A stretch of DNA of 64,000 nt, from positions 1 through 64,000 of the forward strand of contig JAKFCU010000107.1 in the NCBI GenBank assembly GCA_036676475.1, given 5' to 3'. Both the position numbers and the translations under genes were made by a program. The notes under the pieces were generated by a model. That model saw only the letters and a program-made list of their open reading frames with translations, ran no database searches and was not told the origin of the DNA. Below, in pieces: positions 22,637 to 31,167 of the stretch. Origin of the DNA: LC029 sp036676475 (lineage in GTDB: Bacteria; Bacillota; Bacilli; Aneurinibacillales; RAOX-1). How positions within the stretch are numbered: position 1 is the stretch's first letter; each line of letters opens with the position of its first letter.

Positions 22637-24549
22637 GGCATAATCACCCCTGCTCCTCGGCCACGCCCGCGAGTGTGTTGACCTAGCTCGAAACTCATAG
22701 GTTTAGCTAGCACTTGAGCCATCTTTTGACCGTCCAGGTTCACTTCTACTACAATGTATTCAGGTGTTTTTAGCAGATCTTCTGTTCGATTGTTTGGAAT
22801 CACCTGGCTGCCTCGAGGAAGGTTAACAAGCTCAGGCCCTTCTTCCCCTACGATCGCCATTCCTCCAGCAAAGAAATCAGTCCCTTTAGCCAAATATGGA
22901 ATGGATGGAATACTAGGTGACCATCCCTTACCGCCCATACCTGGAACCCAATCAGGAACGCTAAACTCAAAGCTGTTTAGTGATCGAATCATCCCATTAA
23001 ACGCCTTGATTACAACATTTATAGATGATTTAACAATACTGACAATCCCCCCGAATATGCTACTTACAATGTCTTTAGCACCATTCCATGCCTTTTTCCA
23101 ATCACCTGTAAGGAGCCCCGTAAAAAGTTTAATAACCCCCATCGTGGTATTTAAAGATGTACTGATGATGCTTGTTATGATGGGCATAATTGTATTTATG
23201 GTTTCTTTTATCGCGCCAAAAACAGTACTCACAATTTGTTTGATTTGAGCCCCATTTTCATCCCAGAATACCTTCAATTTCTCTAGATTTTCTTGAACAA
23301 AAGGAACCAAAGCATTGAATATGGGAATAATGATACTGTCTTTTAGCCAATTGAATACCTCTCCAAAAGCTTTCAAGACATCTCCTGACCCAGTGAAAGC
23401 ATCAGTAACAAACGCTTCTATCTCCGGCATTTTAGAACTCAACCAGTTGGCGAAGTCATTTAGAAGGGGCAAAAGTTTCTCTCCAATAGGCATTAGCATC
23501 CCCACTTGAATCTGTCTGCCCACCCCGGTCATAGCTTCGGAAAAAGAATCATACTTAATTTCATTGATTTTATTAAGCGTGTCTCCAGTGGAGTTGAATT
23601 TATCCTCAATGTTTCCAAGTGCAAGTATGGTTTCGGCTTCTAAATCTTCGAATTGAGTTCCCATAAGTTGAACGCCAATGGTATTTCTCAGGAGTGGATC
23701 CTCGATATTACCTAAAGCCTGGAATACCTGTTCTGTTGCCTGCTTGGCCGCATCTCCGCCTTTGGCAAACTGTGCGAACATTGCGTCTGCATTCATACCG
23801 AGAGATTCGAACCCCTCTTTAGAAGAATCGGACATATCCTTTGTCCTGATCCCAAATTCCTTCATGACATCAGCAATCTTATCAAGATTAAAAGCTCCAG
23901 CTTCTGATCCGGCAGAAAGGGTATTAAAAAAACCTTCGGTATCATATCCTAAGGTTTCAAAGTAGACACTGTATTCATTTATGGTATCAAGAAAGTCCCC
24001 TGATTTATCTAATCCACCCTGAAAACCTTGTGCAATCAATGTCATAGCTTCATCAGAAGATATTCCAAACTGTCTCATTAATTGATCTGCAGCTCTTACT
24101 GTTTCGTTTACTTCCGTTCCAAACGTATCACGTAACATTAAAGCATTCTGAGTTGTTTTCTCCAGCTCTTCCCCGGTCAAGCCTGTAGCCTGTTTTACGT
24201 TCGTCATGGCCTGCGCTATATCTTCAAAGCTCTCACCATAGTTATTCTCATAGATCCGCTTTAAGGATTCTTCCATGCCCTGCATTTCTTCATCCGTTGC
24301 CCCGGTCTGCGCTTGTAGTCCGTTCATAGCCTTATGAAGTTCCTCGGCACTCATGATACCTTTTCCAATCGCTCCGACTACTACAACACCGATAGCGGCA
24401 GCCATTGCAACTCCCCATTGGGCCGCCGCTCCAACCATGCTTCCAAATGTGCCAGCTAAACCCTGCCCTTTTTGATCGGTCTCGTCTATTTGTTGATTTG
24501 CACCTTCGTTATCGACAAAAATACTCCCGAAGAGCTTAAATATTTCCAT
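22633..24549 (-). CDS. tape measure protein (TP901 type)
   Basis: A 638-residue tape measure with the TP901 core (about 75-330: TGATDEEMQGMEESLKRIY, EDIAQAMTNVKQATGLTGEE, GFQGGLDKSGDFLDTINEY), hydrophobic segments near 35-60 and 420-520, and a C-terminal LAKGTDFFAGGMAIVGEEGPE motif common in these proteins. The length predicts a tail of roughly 95-100 nm by the usual rule of about 0.15 nm per residue. The ATG at 24549 has AAAGGCGG upstream; a GTG at 24558 overlaps the previous stop. Confidence 0.92.
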   Translation of the reverse strand: MEIFKLFGSIFVDNEGANQQIDETDQKGQGLAGTFGSMVGAAAQWGVAMAAAIGVVVVGAIGKGIMSAEELHKAMNGLQAQTGATDEEMQGMEESLKRIYENNYGESFEDIAQAMTNVKQATGLTGEELEKTTQNALMLRDTFGTEVNETVRAADQLMRQFGISSDEAMTLIAQGFQGGLDKSGDFLDTINEYSVYFETLGYDTEGFFNTLSAGSEAGAFNLDKIADVMKEFGIRTKDMSDSSKEGFESLGMNADAMFAQFAKGGDAAKQATEQVFQALGNIEDPLLRNTIGVQLMGTQFEDLEAETILALGNIEDKFNSTGDTLNKINEIKYDSFSEAMTGVGRQIQVGMLMPIGEKLLPLLNDFANWLSSKMPEIEAFVTDAFTGSGDVLKAFGEVFNWLKDSIIIPIFNALVPFVQENLEKLKVFWDENGAQIKQIVSTVFGAIKETINTIMPIITSIISTSLNTTMGVIKLFTGLLTGDWKKAWNGAKDIVSSIFGGIVSIVKSSINVVIKAFNGMIRSLNSFEFSVPDWVPGMGGKGWSPSIPSIPYLAKGTDFFAGGMAIVGEEGPELVNLPRGSQVIPNNRTEDLLKTPEYIVVEVNLDGQKMAQVLAKPMSFELGQHTRGRGRGAGVIMP

Positions 24550-24554
24550 TGCTA

Positions 24555-24812
24555 TCACCGCCTTTCATAAGCAGCAATCACGTCCAATAATTCATTTTCA
24601 ATTTCCTCTGGAGTTTTATGTGAGTACTGAAGTGGTTTCTTGAGCAAATCCGTTTTAAATGAGGTAAAATCTTTGAATTTGATATAACCTAAAACCATAT
24701 TAGGATAAACAGAAGTCCATAACTCCCACGCTAATTGATCTTTTTCTTTTTCTACAGCATGGATAATATAGTCTGTGATGATCGATAAAGGTAAGTCTAA
24801 GATGGCTGTCAA
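24555..24812 (-). CDS. tail assembly chaperone, second part (gpT-like), reached by -1 frameshift
   Basis: The 85-codon frame (starting TTG only by convention) stays open upstream through the end of the preceding gene without a stop. It has no ribosome site of its own. Its place between the gpG-like chaperone and the tape measure is that of the T part of lambda-type G/GT chaperones. Read through the slippery site at 24872-24878, the fusion would be 192 residues. Confidence 0.75.
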   Translation of the reverse strand: MTAILDLPLSIITDYIIHAVEKEKDQLAWELWTSVYPNMVLGYIKFKDFTSFKTDLLKKPLQYSHKTPEEIENELLDVIAAYERR

Positions 24813-24838
24813 ATCATAAGTTTTTGAAAGTAATTCAA

Positions 24839-25132
24839 CTATCCTTGGACCTTTGATCTGACAGCAGATTTGAAAAAACTCATGGCCCCTGAATCAGAAA
24901 CGAGGTCCTTGATAAACTGGATCAGATCCGCTTTTTCCGCTTCTTTTATGCTGCACCCATTGATTTCTGCAACAAATGCATAGATTTCCTGCTCAGCTTT
25001 ATAAGCTTTGCTGATGATTTGCATGATCAGGTCAGACCCTACTTCTTTTTGGGAAGCGGATGGATCTGAAATCTTCAATTCTAATTTATCGATGATTGCT
25101 GAAAGTTTTATTCCTTGTTTGATCGTTAACAT
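24839..25132 (-). CDS. tail assembly chaperone (gpG-like)
   Basis: The 97-residue protein starts at the ATG at 25132 behind GGAGGT. It is all-helical (IKQGIKLSAIIDKLELKI; AEQEIYAFVAEINGCSIKEA) and precedes the tape measure, the position of the gpG chaperone. The in-frame heptamer TTTTTTC lies 12 codons before its stop and would shift ribosomes into the next frame. Confidence 0.8.
   Translation of the reverse strand: MLTIKQGIKLSAIIDKLELKISDPSASQKEVGSDLIMQIISKAYKAEQEIYAFVAEINGCSIKEAEKADLIQFIKDLVSDSGAMSFFKSAVRSKVQG
24872..24878 (-). other. programmed -1 frameshift site (T TTT TTC)
   Basis: On the minus strand the sequence AG T TTT TTC AAA has the slippery heptamer in the reading frame of the gpG-like gene. 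The -1 frame is open from here to 24555. This is the standard arrangement of tail chaperone genes in long-tailed phages. Confidence 0.78.
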
Positions 25133-25151
25133 ATTAACCTCCATATGAAAA

Positions 25152-25178
25152 AAGACAGGGATCATCGTTCCCTGTCTT
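25152..25178. terminator. hairpin between tail tube and chaperone genes
   Basis: AAGACAGGGA (25152-25161) pairs perfectly with TCCCTGTCTT (25169-25178), with As and Ts on both sides. On the minus strand it lies between the tail-tube gene and the ribosome site of the chaperone gene and would lower downstream expression. Confidence 0.75.
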
Positions 25179-25194
25179 TTTGTCTGTTTTAAGT

Positions 25195-26061
25195 TTAAGC
25201 TGTTGTAAAGTTTACTACTACTGGATTCATTACATTTCCTGCATTATCGCGCACACGTGCAATAGTCCAAATATAAGCCGATGCATCTGTCAAATTCGAT
25301 GTAGAATCGAATGTAGCTGTCTTTGTTGAACTGTTGTAGACTATCGATCCCGCTACAATGGATCCGTCACTGGCTTTGATCAGAATGAAGTTGTCTGTGG
25401 TAATGTCACTGGATCTGACATCCTCGCTAAATAAAGCCGTTAAATTAGCTGTTGTAGATACGCCGGTAGCCACATCAAGAGGAGTAGTGGTTACCGTTGG
25501 TTTGGTTGTGTCATCGCTGATGGATGTAACATCCTCGATGCTATATAGATCACTTTGATCCAATGGATCCCAGTGAGCGTGAATTTCTAATCCTACCTCA
25601 CCTTCAGATTTAGCCGCAGCCTTTAAAACAAAATCACTTTCATTCATGGCATTGTACAACGTGATTTTTTTATATTCGCCACCGGTTGTTTTACCAAACA
25701 TGGTGACGTTTGTAAAATATTTGGTATTTCCAATCAAACCACCTGTAGTATTCGTGATAATGCCATTTACACTGTCATAGTCAGCTTGTGGCATCATGGA
25801 GGCAATCGTCGCCAAACTGGTATCGAGGATACTAACTTTAAGTACCGCATTAATCTCATCGATCACCTGCATGCCCTTTGTCTTCCCAAGAGTACCATCA
25901 TAGGCGATATCGCGAATGTTTTTGGTAGCAGAAAATTCAGCTCCTCCTCTAGTAGGACCTAGTTTCTTCTGATCTGTTTCCCCATAATTGAGATAAACCA
26001 GGCCATAATCAATCTGGATGTTTTCAATCTGTTCTTGGGTAAGGTTGTTTTGCAATGCCAT
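25195..26061 (-). CDS. major tail tube protein with C-terminal Ig-like domain
   Basis: A 288-residue protein at the tail-tube position. Residues 1-175 have the tube fold pattern (IQIDYGLVYLNYGETDQKKLG, AEFSATKNIRDIAYDG, ITLYNAMNESDFVLKAAAK). Residues about 185-288 form an SbsA/Big5-type Ig-like domain (TKPTVTTTPLDVATGVSTTA, FSEDV, DNFILI). Ig-like add-ons decorate the outside of phage tails and may bind carbohydrates. The ATG at 26061 follows AAAGGAG. Confidence 0.88.
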   Translation of the reverse strand: MALQNNLTQEQIENIQIDYGLVYLNYGETDQKKLGPTRGGAEFSATKNIRDIAYDGTLGKTKGMQVIDEINAVLKVSILDTSLATIASMMPQADYDSVNGIITNTTGGLIGNTKYFTNVTMFGKTTGGEYKKITLYNAMNESDFVLKAAAKSEGEVGLEIHAHWDPLDQSDLYSIEDVTSISDDTTKPTVTTTPLDVATGVSTTANLTALFSEDVRSSDITTDNFILIKASDGSIVAGSIVYNSSTKTATFDSTSNLTDASAYIWTIARVRDNAGNVMNPVVVNFTTA

Positions 26062-26432
26062 CAACTCCTTTCAAATAACCTTGCTTGGTAGATATACTTC
26101 CTCCTACGGATCCTGGGATCATCGTCCGTAAGTGGAAGTTTTGTCTCCGCATAAAAAGATACCGTTAAGGTATCTGTTGTTAACGACTTTTTATTTAAAG
26201 ATTCGTTTATCGTGTCCATTAAGGTTTCAAGGGCTGTTGTATCTCCATTGCCAGGGTTGTCCCACCCATCGACATCAAGAGTAATGACCTGCAACCCTTC
26301 CCCGTCATCCAGTGAATTGGAAAAATCATAAACGATATAGGAGTATTGAGCTGATTCAGGAGCGACCTGGAAGTAAACTCTCGGATGAATGGCTTTTAAG
26401 TGGGCTTGTATCAATTTCCTAAACTCCATCAT
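26061..26432 (-). CDS. tail completion/terminator protein
   Basis: A 123-residue protein between the gp10-like connector and the tail tube, where the tail terminator (gpU/gp17-like) is expected. The core (YSYIVYDFSNSLDDGEGLQVITLDVDGW…, ETLMDTINESL) fits that alpha/beta family. I chose the ATG at 26432 behind AAGGGG; the frame is open ten codons further, inside the previous gene. Confidence 0.75.
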   Translation of the reverse strand: MMEFRKLIQAHLKAIHPRVYFQVAPESAQYSYIVYDFSNSLDDGEGLQVITLDVDGWDNPGNGDTTALETLMDTINESLNKKSLTTDTLTVSFYAETKLPLTDDDPRIRRRKYIYQARLFERS

Positions 26433-26871
26433 CTTCGTTATCCCCTTCATTACCCTCTTCAATTAATCCAAGAGCCCTGTTTTCGTCCTCGATTTCCTTG
26501 ATGTACATTCCTTGAATCCGTCTAATCTCATCGATATTGTTGAATACAGCATTCCTAAGAAACGCTCTTTTAGGTTGGTTCTTCGTCCCTAATTCCTGTT
26601 CTACTCCATACCAGGTATTGTGCTTAATCCCCACTTGTAAATCAGTTTCGCGCTTCCTAACCCAGTATTGGAATGCATTTGTTGGCCGTTTCCCTCTCTT
26701 TAACCCTGGTAGTTTTCTAACTTGATCAAGTATTCTTCTTCGAAGAAATTTACCTACATCACGTAATGCAGCCCTTTGAAGTTCAACTAGAAGATATTTT
26801 GTGCAATCCACCGATGAAACATATTCAACTCCATTTTTTTTCACTTTAATTACACTTTTGGGTATTGGCAT
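26419..26871 (-). CDS. HK97 gp10-like head-tail connector
   Basis: The 150-residue protein has the gp10-like core (LLVELQRAALRDVGKFLRRR, LQVGIKHNTWYGVEQELGT, RAFLRNAVFNNIDEI) and an acidic tail. It belongs to the neck module between portal and tail tube and closes the tail end of the head-tail joint. It overlaps its downstream neighbour. Confidence 0.85.
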   Translation of the reverse strand: MPIPKSVIKVKKNGVEYVSSVDCTKYLLVELQRAALRDVGKFLRRRILDQVRKLPGLKRGKRPTNAFQYWVRKRETDLQVGIKHNTWYGVEQELGTKNQPKRAFLRNAVFNNIDEIRRIQGMYIKEIEDENRALGLIEEGNEGDNEDDGV

Positions 26872-26873
26872 GC

Positions 26874-27179
26874 TTACCCTCCATTCACGAGACCAGAACA
26901 GATAAGCTCCGTGGTTCTACTATTCTTATCAAAAGTCCGGATGATAGTGTACGTCTTATCTTCATACTCCAATTTCGATTCTCCGCTGTACTCATCTGAC
27001 CATATCACGAATGTCAACTCTGGCTTTAAACCTGTAGAGGCAGCCTGGTAAAATTCAGACTGCCGGACAGATTTCTTTTGGGCAAAAATTTGCCGCTTTG
27101 TAATAATTTCGACCTGATCACCTATGCCGTTTTCATCATGAGTAACTTGAACAAGATTTATAATACTGTCCAACCTCAC
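26874..27179 (-). CDS. head closure protein (SPP1 gp16-like)
   Basis: A 101-residue beta-barrel type protein (KRQIFAQKKSVRQSEFYQAA, LTFVIWSDEY, YTIIRTFD) typical of phage head closure proteins. Start GTG at 27179 overlaps the preceding stop (GTGA). Confidence 0.82.
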   Translation of the reverse strand: MRLDSIINLVQVTHDENGIGDQVEIITKRQIFAQKKSVRQSEFYQAASTGLKPELTFVIWSDEYSGESKLEYEDKTYTIIRTFDKNSRTTELICSGLVNGG

Positions 27180-27454
27180 AAACTCACCGCCATCAGCTGT
27201 GGCATGAGAATGTGTATAAAGGCACCTGAAAAATTTACCTCTCCCGCTGACAAATTCCAGAGATCCGTAACGCCTACGGTCAGTGTTGCAATGCCGAGAT
27301 CAGTCTCAATTTGCTCTTGAGTAATTCCGGCATTAAGCATAAACTCTTTCACGGCAATCGTCTTAATCATAAGCGTGGCGTCATTGTACGTTCCCCCAAT
27401 ACTTAGACCAGTTTTAACCTTTGCAAGAAGCTCTTCATTGGTCATAACGATCAC
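27176..27454 (-). CDS. head-tail adaptor (gp6-like)
   Basis: A 92-residue helical protein (MTNEELLAKVKTGLSIGGTYND; AVKEFMLNAGITQEQIE) at the adaptor position after the capsid genes. GTG at 27454 overlaps the upstream stop; an ATG three codons later is an alternative. Neither has a clear ribosome site, so coupling is likely. Confidence 0.78.
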   Translation of the reverse strand: MIVMTNEELLAKVKTGLSIGGTYNDATLMIKTIAVKEFMLNAGITQEQIETDLGIATLTVGVTDLWNLSAGEVNFSGAFIHILMPQLMAVSL

Positions 27455-28041
27455 ACAAGAAGATAGACATCTACAACAGTGCCATTCAACGCGCTGTTCA
27501 GATCTACTGTATTATCTTCTAGATTTGTCGCGCTCGTAGTCACTGTAGGAGCTGTGCCCTCCAGGACATTATTCCGATAGGCCATCTGAACCGTGTTATG
27601 CGGTAACTTATATGGTATTCCCAACTTGTCTCCCCAACCCGCACTTACAGTATCTGTTCCAGCATTTGTTTCAACAGGAAGATCAATCTGAGTCACGGTT
27701 CTAAAAGCTTTATTTCCCTCTACCACCGTTGATCCATTCAAAGCGATCGTCTCGCTAATAGTTTCGCTTGCATAGTTTGTACCATGGATTACAACATCGC
27801 CGGCAATGCCAGCAGCATTTCCTTTCACCCTTATACTTCTTGGAACTGCAGGACTCGTAATTCCAGAGGCAATCTCTTGTGTCGCCGCGGTTAAAGCTGT
27901 TGCTGCCATAACAGCAACAGTAGTAGCCGCTACCGCTTTTTCTGCACTCACCTGAAACCGCGCAGGATACATACGTTCAAGTCGTACTCCGCGAACGTCG
28001 CTCGGGACCCAACTATCAAATTTGGGATGGAATCTTCGCAT
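27451..28041 (-). CDS. putative head fibre or capsid accessory protein
   Basis: A 196-residue protein between capsid and adaptor genes. After a basic N-terminus (MRRFHPKFDSWVPSDVRGVR) it becomes a Thr/Ala/Val-rich beta sequence (SPAVPRSIRVKGNAAGIAGD; PVETNAGTDTVSAGWGDKLG). Such proteins at this place are often head decoration or head-fibre proteins; that role is inference. ATG at 28041 lies 11 bases after GGAGG. Confidence 0.65.
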   Translation of the reverse strand: MRRFHPKFDSWVPSDVRGVRLERMYPARFQVSAEKAVAATTVAVMAATALTAATQEIASGITSPAVPRSIRVKGNAAGIAGDVVIHGTNYASETISETIALNGSTVVEGNKAFRTVTQIDLPVETNAGTDTVSAGWGDKLGIPYKLPHNTVQMAYRNNVLEGTAPTVTTSATNLEDNTVDLNSALNGTVVDVYLLV

Positions 28042-28102
28042 CGGGTTTGAAACCTCCATTCTTTATAAGGAGCAGTTTAACTCTGCCCCGTTAATTCATT
28101 TA

Positions 28103-29317
28103 CTAAGCTTGATGGCTCCAGTAGGTAAATGTGTCTTTGGCAAATAACGGTTTACCGCCGGAATACACTTTACCACGCCATACCGTCTTATCTTCGGAGA
28201 ACTTCTCGGAAGAGTTTGACTCGATCACAAACGCCTCGGATTCGTTTACAATGTACGTGGACAGATCACCGAACAATACAGAATCCGTGTCAGGCATCTG
28301 AGAGGTAAACACTACAGGCATCCCAGCAATGAGGTAATTTGATGCTCCTGGTCCACCTTGAACTGGAGCAACAGTCGCAAGAGGCTTTCCTGCTGCGTCA
28401 GTAAGTGCGAAAAACTTCGTGAAGAACGTGGAGCGCTTCATTACCCACGTACCTTGATCTCCATAAGGGCTTTCCACATCGGCAAGGATATCTGCAATTT
28501 GTTGCCAATCCATAACCGAATAGGTATTAGCTGCAGAAGGGGCAACCTTAATAGCCGTAATAATTCCTTGGAATGTGGAATCGGTAGTGGACCCATTCAA
28601 AACATAGTTTTCCAGCAACAATCCAACGTACTTTCCGATCTCCATCGCTAAGTATTGTTCGAATGCAGGGATGCTGTTGCGAAGAAGCAGATTCTTAACA
28701 GTGATGGTCGCAACAACCGCTTGCTGTGAAATAGTAACCTCAGTGAATGTGAAGTTTAACGAAGCTGTACCATCACCATTGTCTGTAGGAGCTCCCGCTG
28801 TACCGATCGGTAAACTAACGTCACCGGTAAAACCGAACTTTGTAATAGCAGAGTACAGCCGTCCGTATTGCTTAATGACTGAATATACACGATCAAGAGT
28901 CGTTTGAGGTACAAGATAATCTCCACCAGCAGTGACGCTTCCGCCGTTCGCATCAGTCACAGCGCGTTTACCGAAAGACATTACTTCAGCATCAGCCTCA
29001 CTCACTTTTCCGTTTAGATAACTGCGATAAAAAGCATCACGATATTTAGCAGAGCTGCGGTAATTTTCTTCCGTGATTTCGTTCGTTTTCATATTTGGCA
29101 ACACTCCTCTCAGATTCGGTTCAGGTGCATCAACTAGCTTCTCATTAATCACATCGATGCGTTCCACCATACTACGCAGTTCATCCGTTACTTTCCCAAT
29201 GTCTTCGGAGGACATATCTCGATGGTTCTTAACCTTCTCCTTAAGTGCTAGACGCTTTTGTTCCAGCTCACTCTTTTCGCGTTTTAATTCAGCGGCTTCT
29301 TTTTGGCTCAATTTCAT
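28103..29317 (-). CDS. major capsid protein (HK97 fold)
   Basis: The 404-residue precursor has an N-terminal coiled-coil scaffold-like delta domain (about 1-75: SQKEAAELKREKSELEQKRL). The HK97 core follows, opening near NGGSVTAGGDYLVPQTTLDRV and including GTASLNFTFTEVTISQQAVV. The protease encoded upstream would remove the delta domain during head maturation. GGAGGGG precedes the ATG. Confidence 0.93.
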   Translation of the reverse strand: MKLSQKEAAELKREKSELEQKRLALKEKVKNHRDMSSEDIGKVTDELRSMVERIDVINEKLVDAPEPNLRGVLPNMKTNEITEENYRSSAKYRDAFYRSYLNGKVSEADAEVMSFGKRAVTDANGGSVTAGGDYLVPQTTLDRVYSVIKQYGRLYSAITKFGFTGDVSLPIGTAGAPTDNGDGTASLNFTFTEVTISQQAVVATITVKNLLLRNSIPAFEQYLAMEIGKYVGLLLENYVLNGSTTDSTFQGIITAIKVAPSAANTYSVMDWQQIADILADVESPYGDQGTWVMKRSTFFTKFFALTDAAGKPLATVAPVQGGPGASNYLIAGMPVVFTSQMPDTDSVLFGDLSTYIVNESEAFVIESNSSEKFSEDKTVWRGKVYSGGKPLFAKDTFTYWSHQA

Positions 29318-29332
29318 TTGCTATTTCCCCTC

Positions 29333-29968
29333 CTATAAAAGTTCAATTAGATCGATGAGTGCTTGCTTTTTTGTTTCGTCATCAACCGGTTCTTCTTCCA
29401 CAATAACCTCTGGCTCTTCCTCCACTTTTTCTGCGATGATAACCGTTTCGTCATATGCCGGGAACGTGACAAGACTGACTTCGTACACCTCATTAATTTT
29501 CAAAATCACGTCAATCTTATTTTCCCAGTCGCTCGCGATCATTGAGTTGTTATCAAACCAAAATGACATACCTTCGATAATCTCCTTTTGGACACGGTCA
29601 AACACATAATCATCGATCCATGTATCACCAAGTGTGACTTCGACAAACAGGCCAGTATCGTCCACAACAGCGCGCATATTTTTACCTACGCGACCGAGAA
29701 CCCATTCCGTTTTGTGATCCAGCAAAATGACAAGTTTTGAAAAATCAACACCATCAAGTGCCTTCTTATCCACTTTCTCGATCCACTTGCTACCGCGCCA
29801 AGGCTTTCCAGGAATATCAAACAAAATTGGGTAGCCACGTAAACGCCTGATATTTTGACCGTCAATTTCTTCGGTAACTGCGCGGAACCTCGACATTTCA
29901 TTCTCAAAGTTAACTTTTCGCTTCGTCTGAGACGCAAGCGGCGACTTCTTATTCTCCTCCGTTTTCAT
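29333..29968 (-). CDS. HK97-family prohead protease
   Basis: The 211-residue protease contains GYPILFDIPGKPW, the catalytic His in VILLDHKTEWVLGR, and the Ser in IIEGMSFWF. It has an acidic C-terminal tail (EEEPEVIVEEEPVDDE). It cleaves the capsid delta domain. ATG at 29968 follows GGGAGGTGA, inside the end of the portal gene. Confidence 0.92.
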   Translation of the reverse strand: MKTEENKKSPLASQTKRKVNFENEMSRFRAVTEEIDGQNIRRLRGYPILFDIPGKPWRGSKWIEKVDKKALDGVDFSKLVILLDHKTEWVLGRVGKNMRAVVDDTGLFVEVTLGDTWIDDYVFDRVQKEIIEGMSFWFDNNSMIASDWENKIDVILKINEVYEVSLVTFPAYDETVIIAEKVEEEPEVIVEEEPVDDETKKQALIDLIELL

Positions 29969-31154
29969 CCGTCTCACCTCCCTTCACGGTGTATGTTCCA
30001 GGTTTCAATGTTTGGAAATTCTTATTTTCTAAGAACTCGTCCAACTCTGGCGGTCCTTTCGGAATTCCCAAGCGCTTACGAATTTCGTTCCGATTCATGA
30101 TGGTGCCGTAGACCATTTCCTTGTAGAACGCCGTTTTCGCAGACAATGTGCTGATCTCCAAATCAATGAGCTCAGCTTGAATCTTGTTGTTATGCTGGAT
30201 CTCTGTCGGGCTGAATAGTTTATAAGTCAGCTCCTCTTCAACCTGATAAACAATTGGCTTAATACTGTTGTCTACCCACTGTTCATACTGCAGCTCTGTC
30301 GCTGTATTTGTGACAATCTCTTTGGATGCACCAAAATAGTTATACATATAGCTAACGATCGCTTCCAACAGATCCTTATTCAGCGGATTAAGTTTAAGAT
30401 CAAGATTATGGACCTCATATTCAGCGCCAATCATACCAAATCCGGTTGTATTCTCCGCTGTCAAAAATAGCTCCTTGAACTCATCCAGTTTTTTCTTCAT
30501 GTCCGAGCCCTTAAGCTGTGTCTTTACCTGGAGTAGGGCAGCTATCCGTTGACTATTTTTGCTGTCATTCACCGCCTGTGATTGCAAGGTATTGACGATC
30601 TCCACGTAACCGCCTGTCGCCTGTCGCTGGGTTCCACCCTGATGTGTCGGAAAACGTTGCAAGTGAATAATGTCGTCATAGTAAAATGCATAACTTGAAG
30701 CATACGGAAACGTGATCACTAAGCGACCATCTTCACTCTGTGAAAATTGAAATTGAGTAAACGGCAGCGGGTACATGGCACGAAGATTACCGTCTTCATC
30801 CCAATCTGGAAGAATAAAAACGTTATTGGCTAATAACAATCGCGTCGTTATATAAGTCCAGAACACCTGTGGCGTTTGATAAGGATTGGTCCGAATAGTA
30901 AGCACATTCTGGACCCGGTTCTTCAATAGCTCAACGTTTCCTTCTAAATCAGCCCGTACATGATAGAAAGGAATACTCCCTACTTTCTCCGCTATAAAAT
31001 TGATTGCGGTTCGAACTTCAGGGATGTTGTATAAGTCGCGTCCTATTCCTATCAGCGGCATTCCACGGTTGAGCAGATCGATAACTTTCGAAGCAGTCAC
31101 AGTATCACCACGAAAAGCGTTCACTGCGTTTATGGCCCTTTGCCAAAGTCCCAC
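29949..31154 (-). CDS. portal protein (HK97 family)
   Basis: A 401-residue portal with family signatures (IPEVRTAINFIAEKVGSIPF, RTNPYQTPQVFWTYITTRLL, MIGAEYEVHNLDLKLNPLNK, GASKEIVTN). It forms the dodecameric DNA gate at one capsid vertex. Start GTG at 31154 directly follows AAGGAGGTGATTTAC. Confidence 0.92.
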   Translation of the reverse strand: MGLWQRAINAVNAFRGDTVTASKVIDLLNRGMPLIGIGRDLYNIPEVRTAINFIAEKVGSIPFYHVRADLEGNVELLKNRVQNVLTIRTNPYQTPQVFWTYITTRLLLANNVFILPDWDEDGNLRAMYPLPFTQFQFSQSEDGRLVITFPYASSYAFYYDDIIHLQRFPTHQGGTQRQATGGYVEIVNTLQSQAVNDSKNSQRIAALLQVKTQLKGSDMKKKLDEFKELFLTAENTTGFGMIGAEYEVHNLDLKLNPLNKDLLEAIVSYMYNYFGASKEIVTNTATELQYEQWVDNSIKPIVYQVEEELTYKLFSPTEIQHNNKIQAELIDLEISTLSAKTAFYKEMVYGTIMNRNEIRKRLGIPKGPPELDEFLENKNFQTLKPGTYTVKGGETDENGGE

Positions 31155-31167
31155 GTAAATCACCTCC

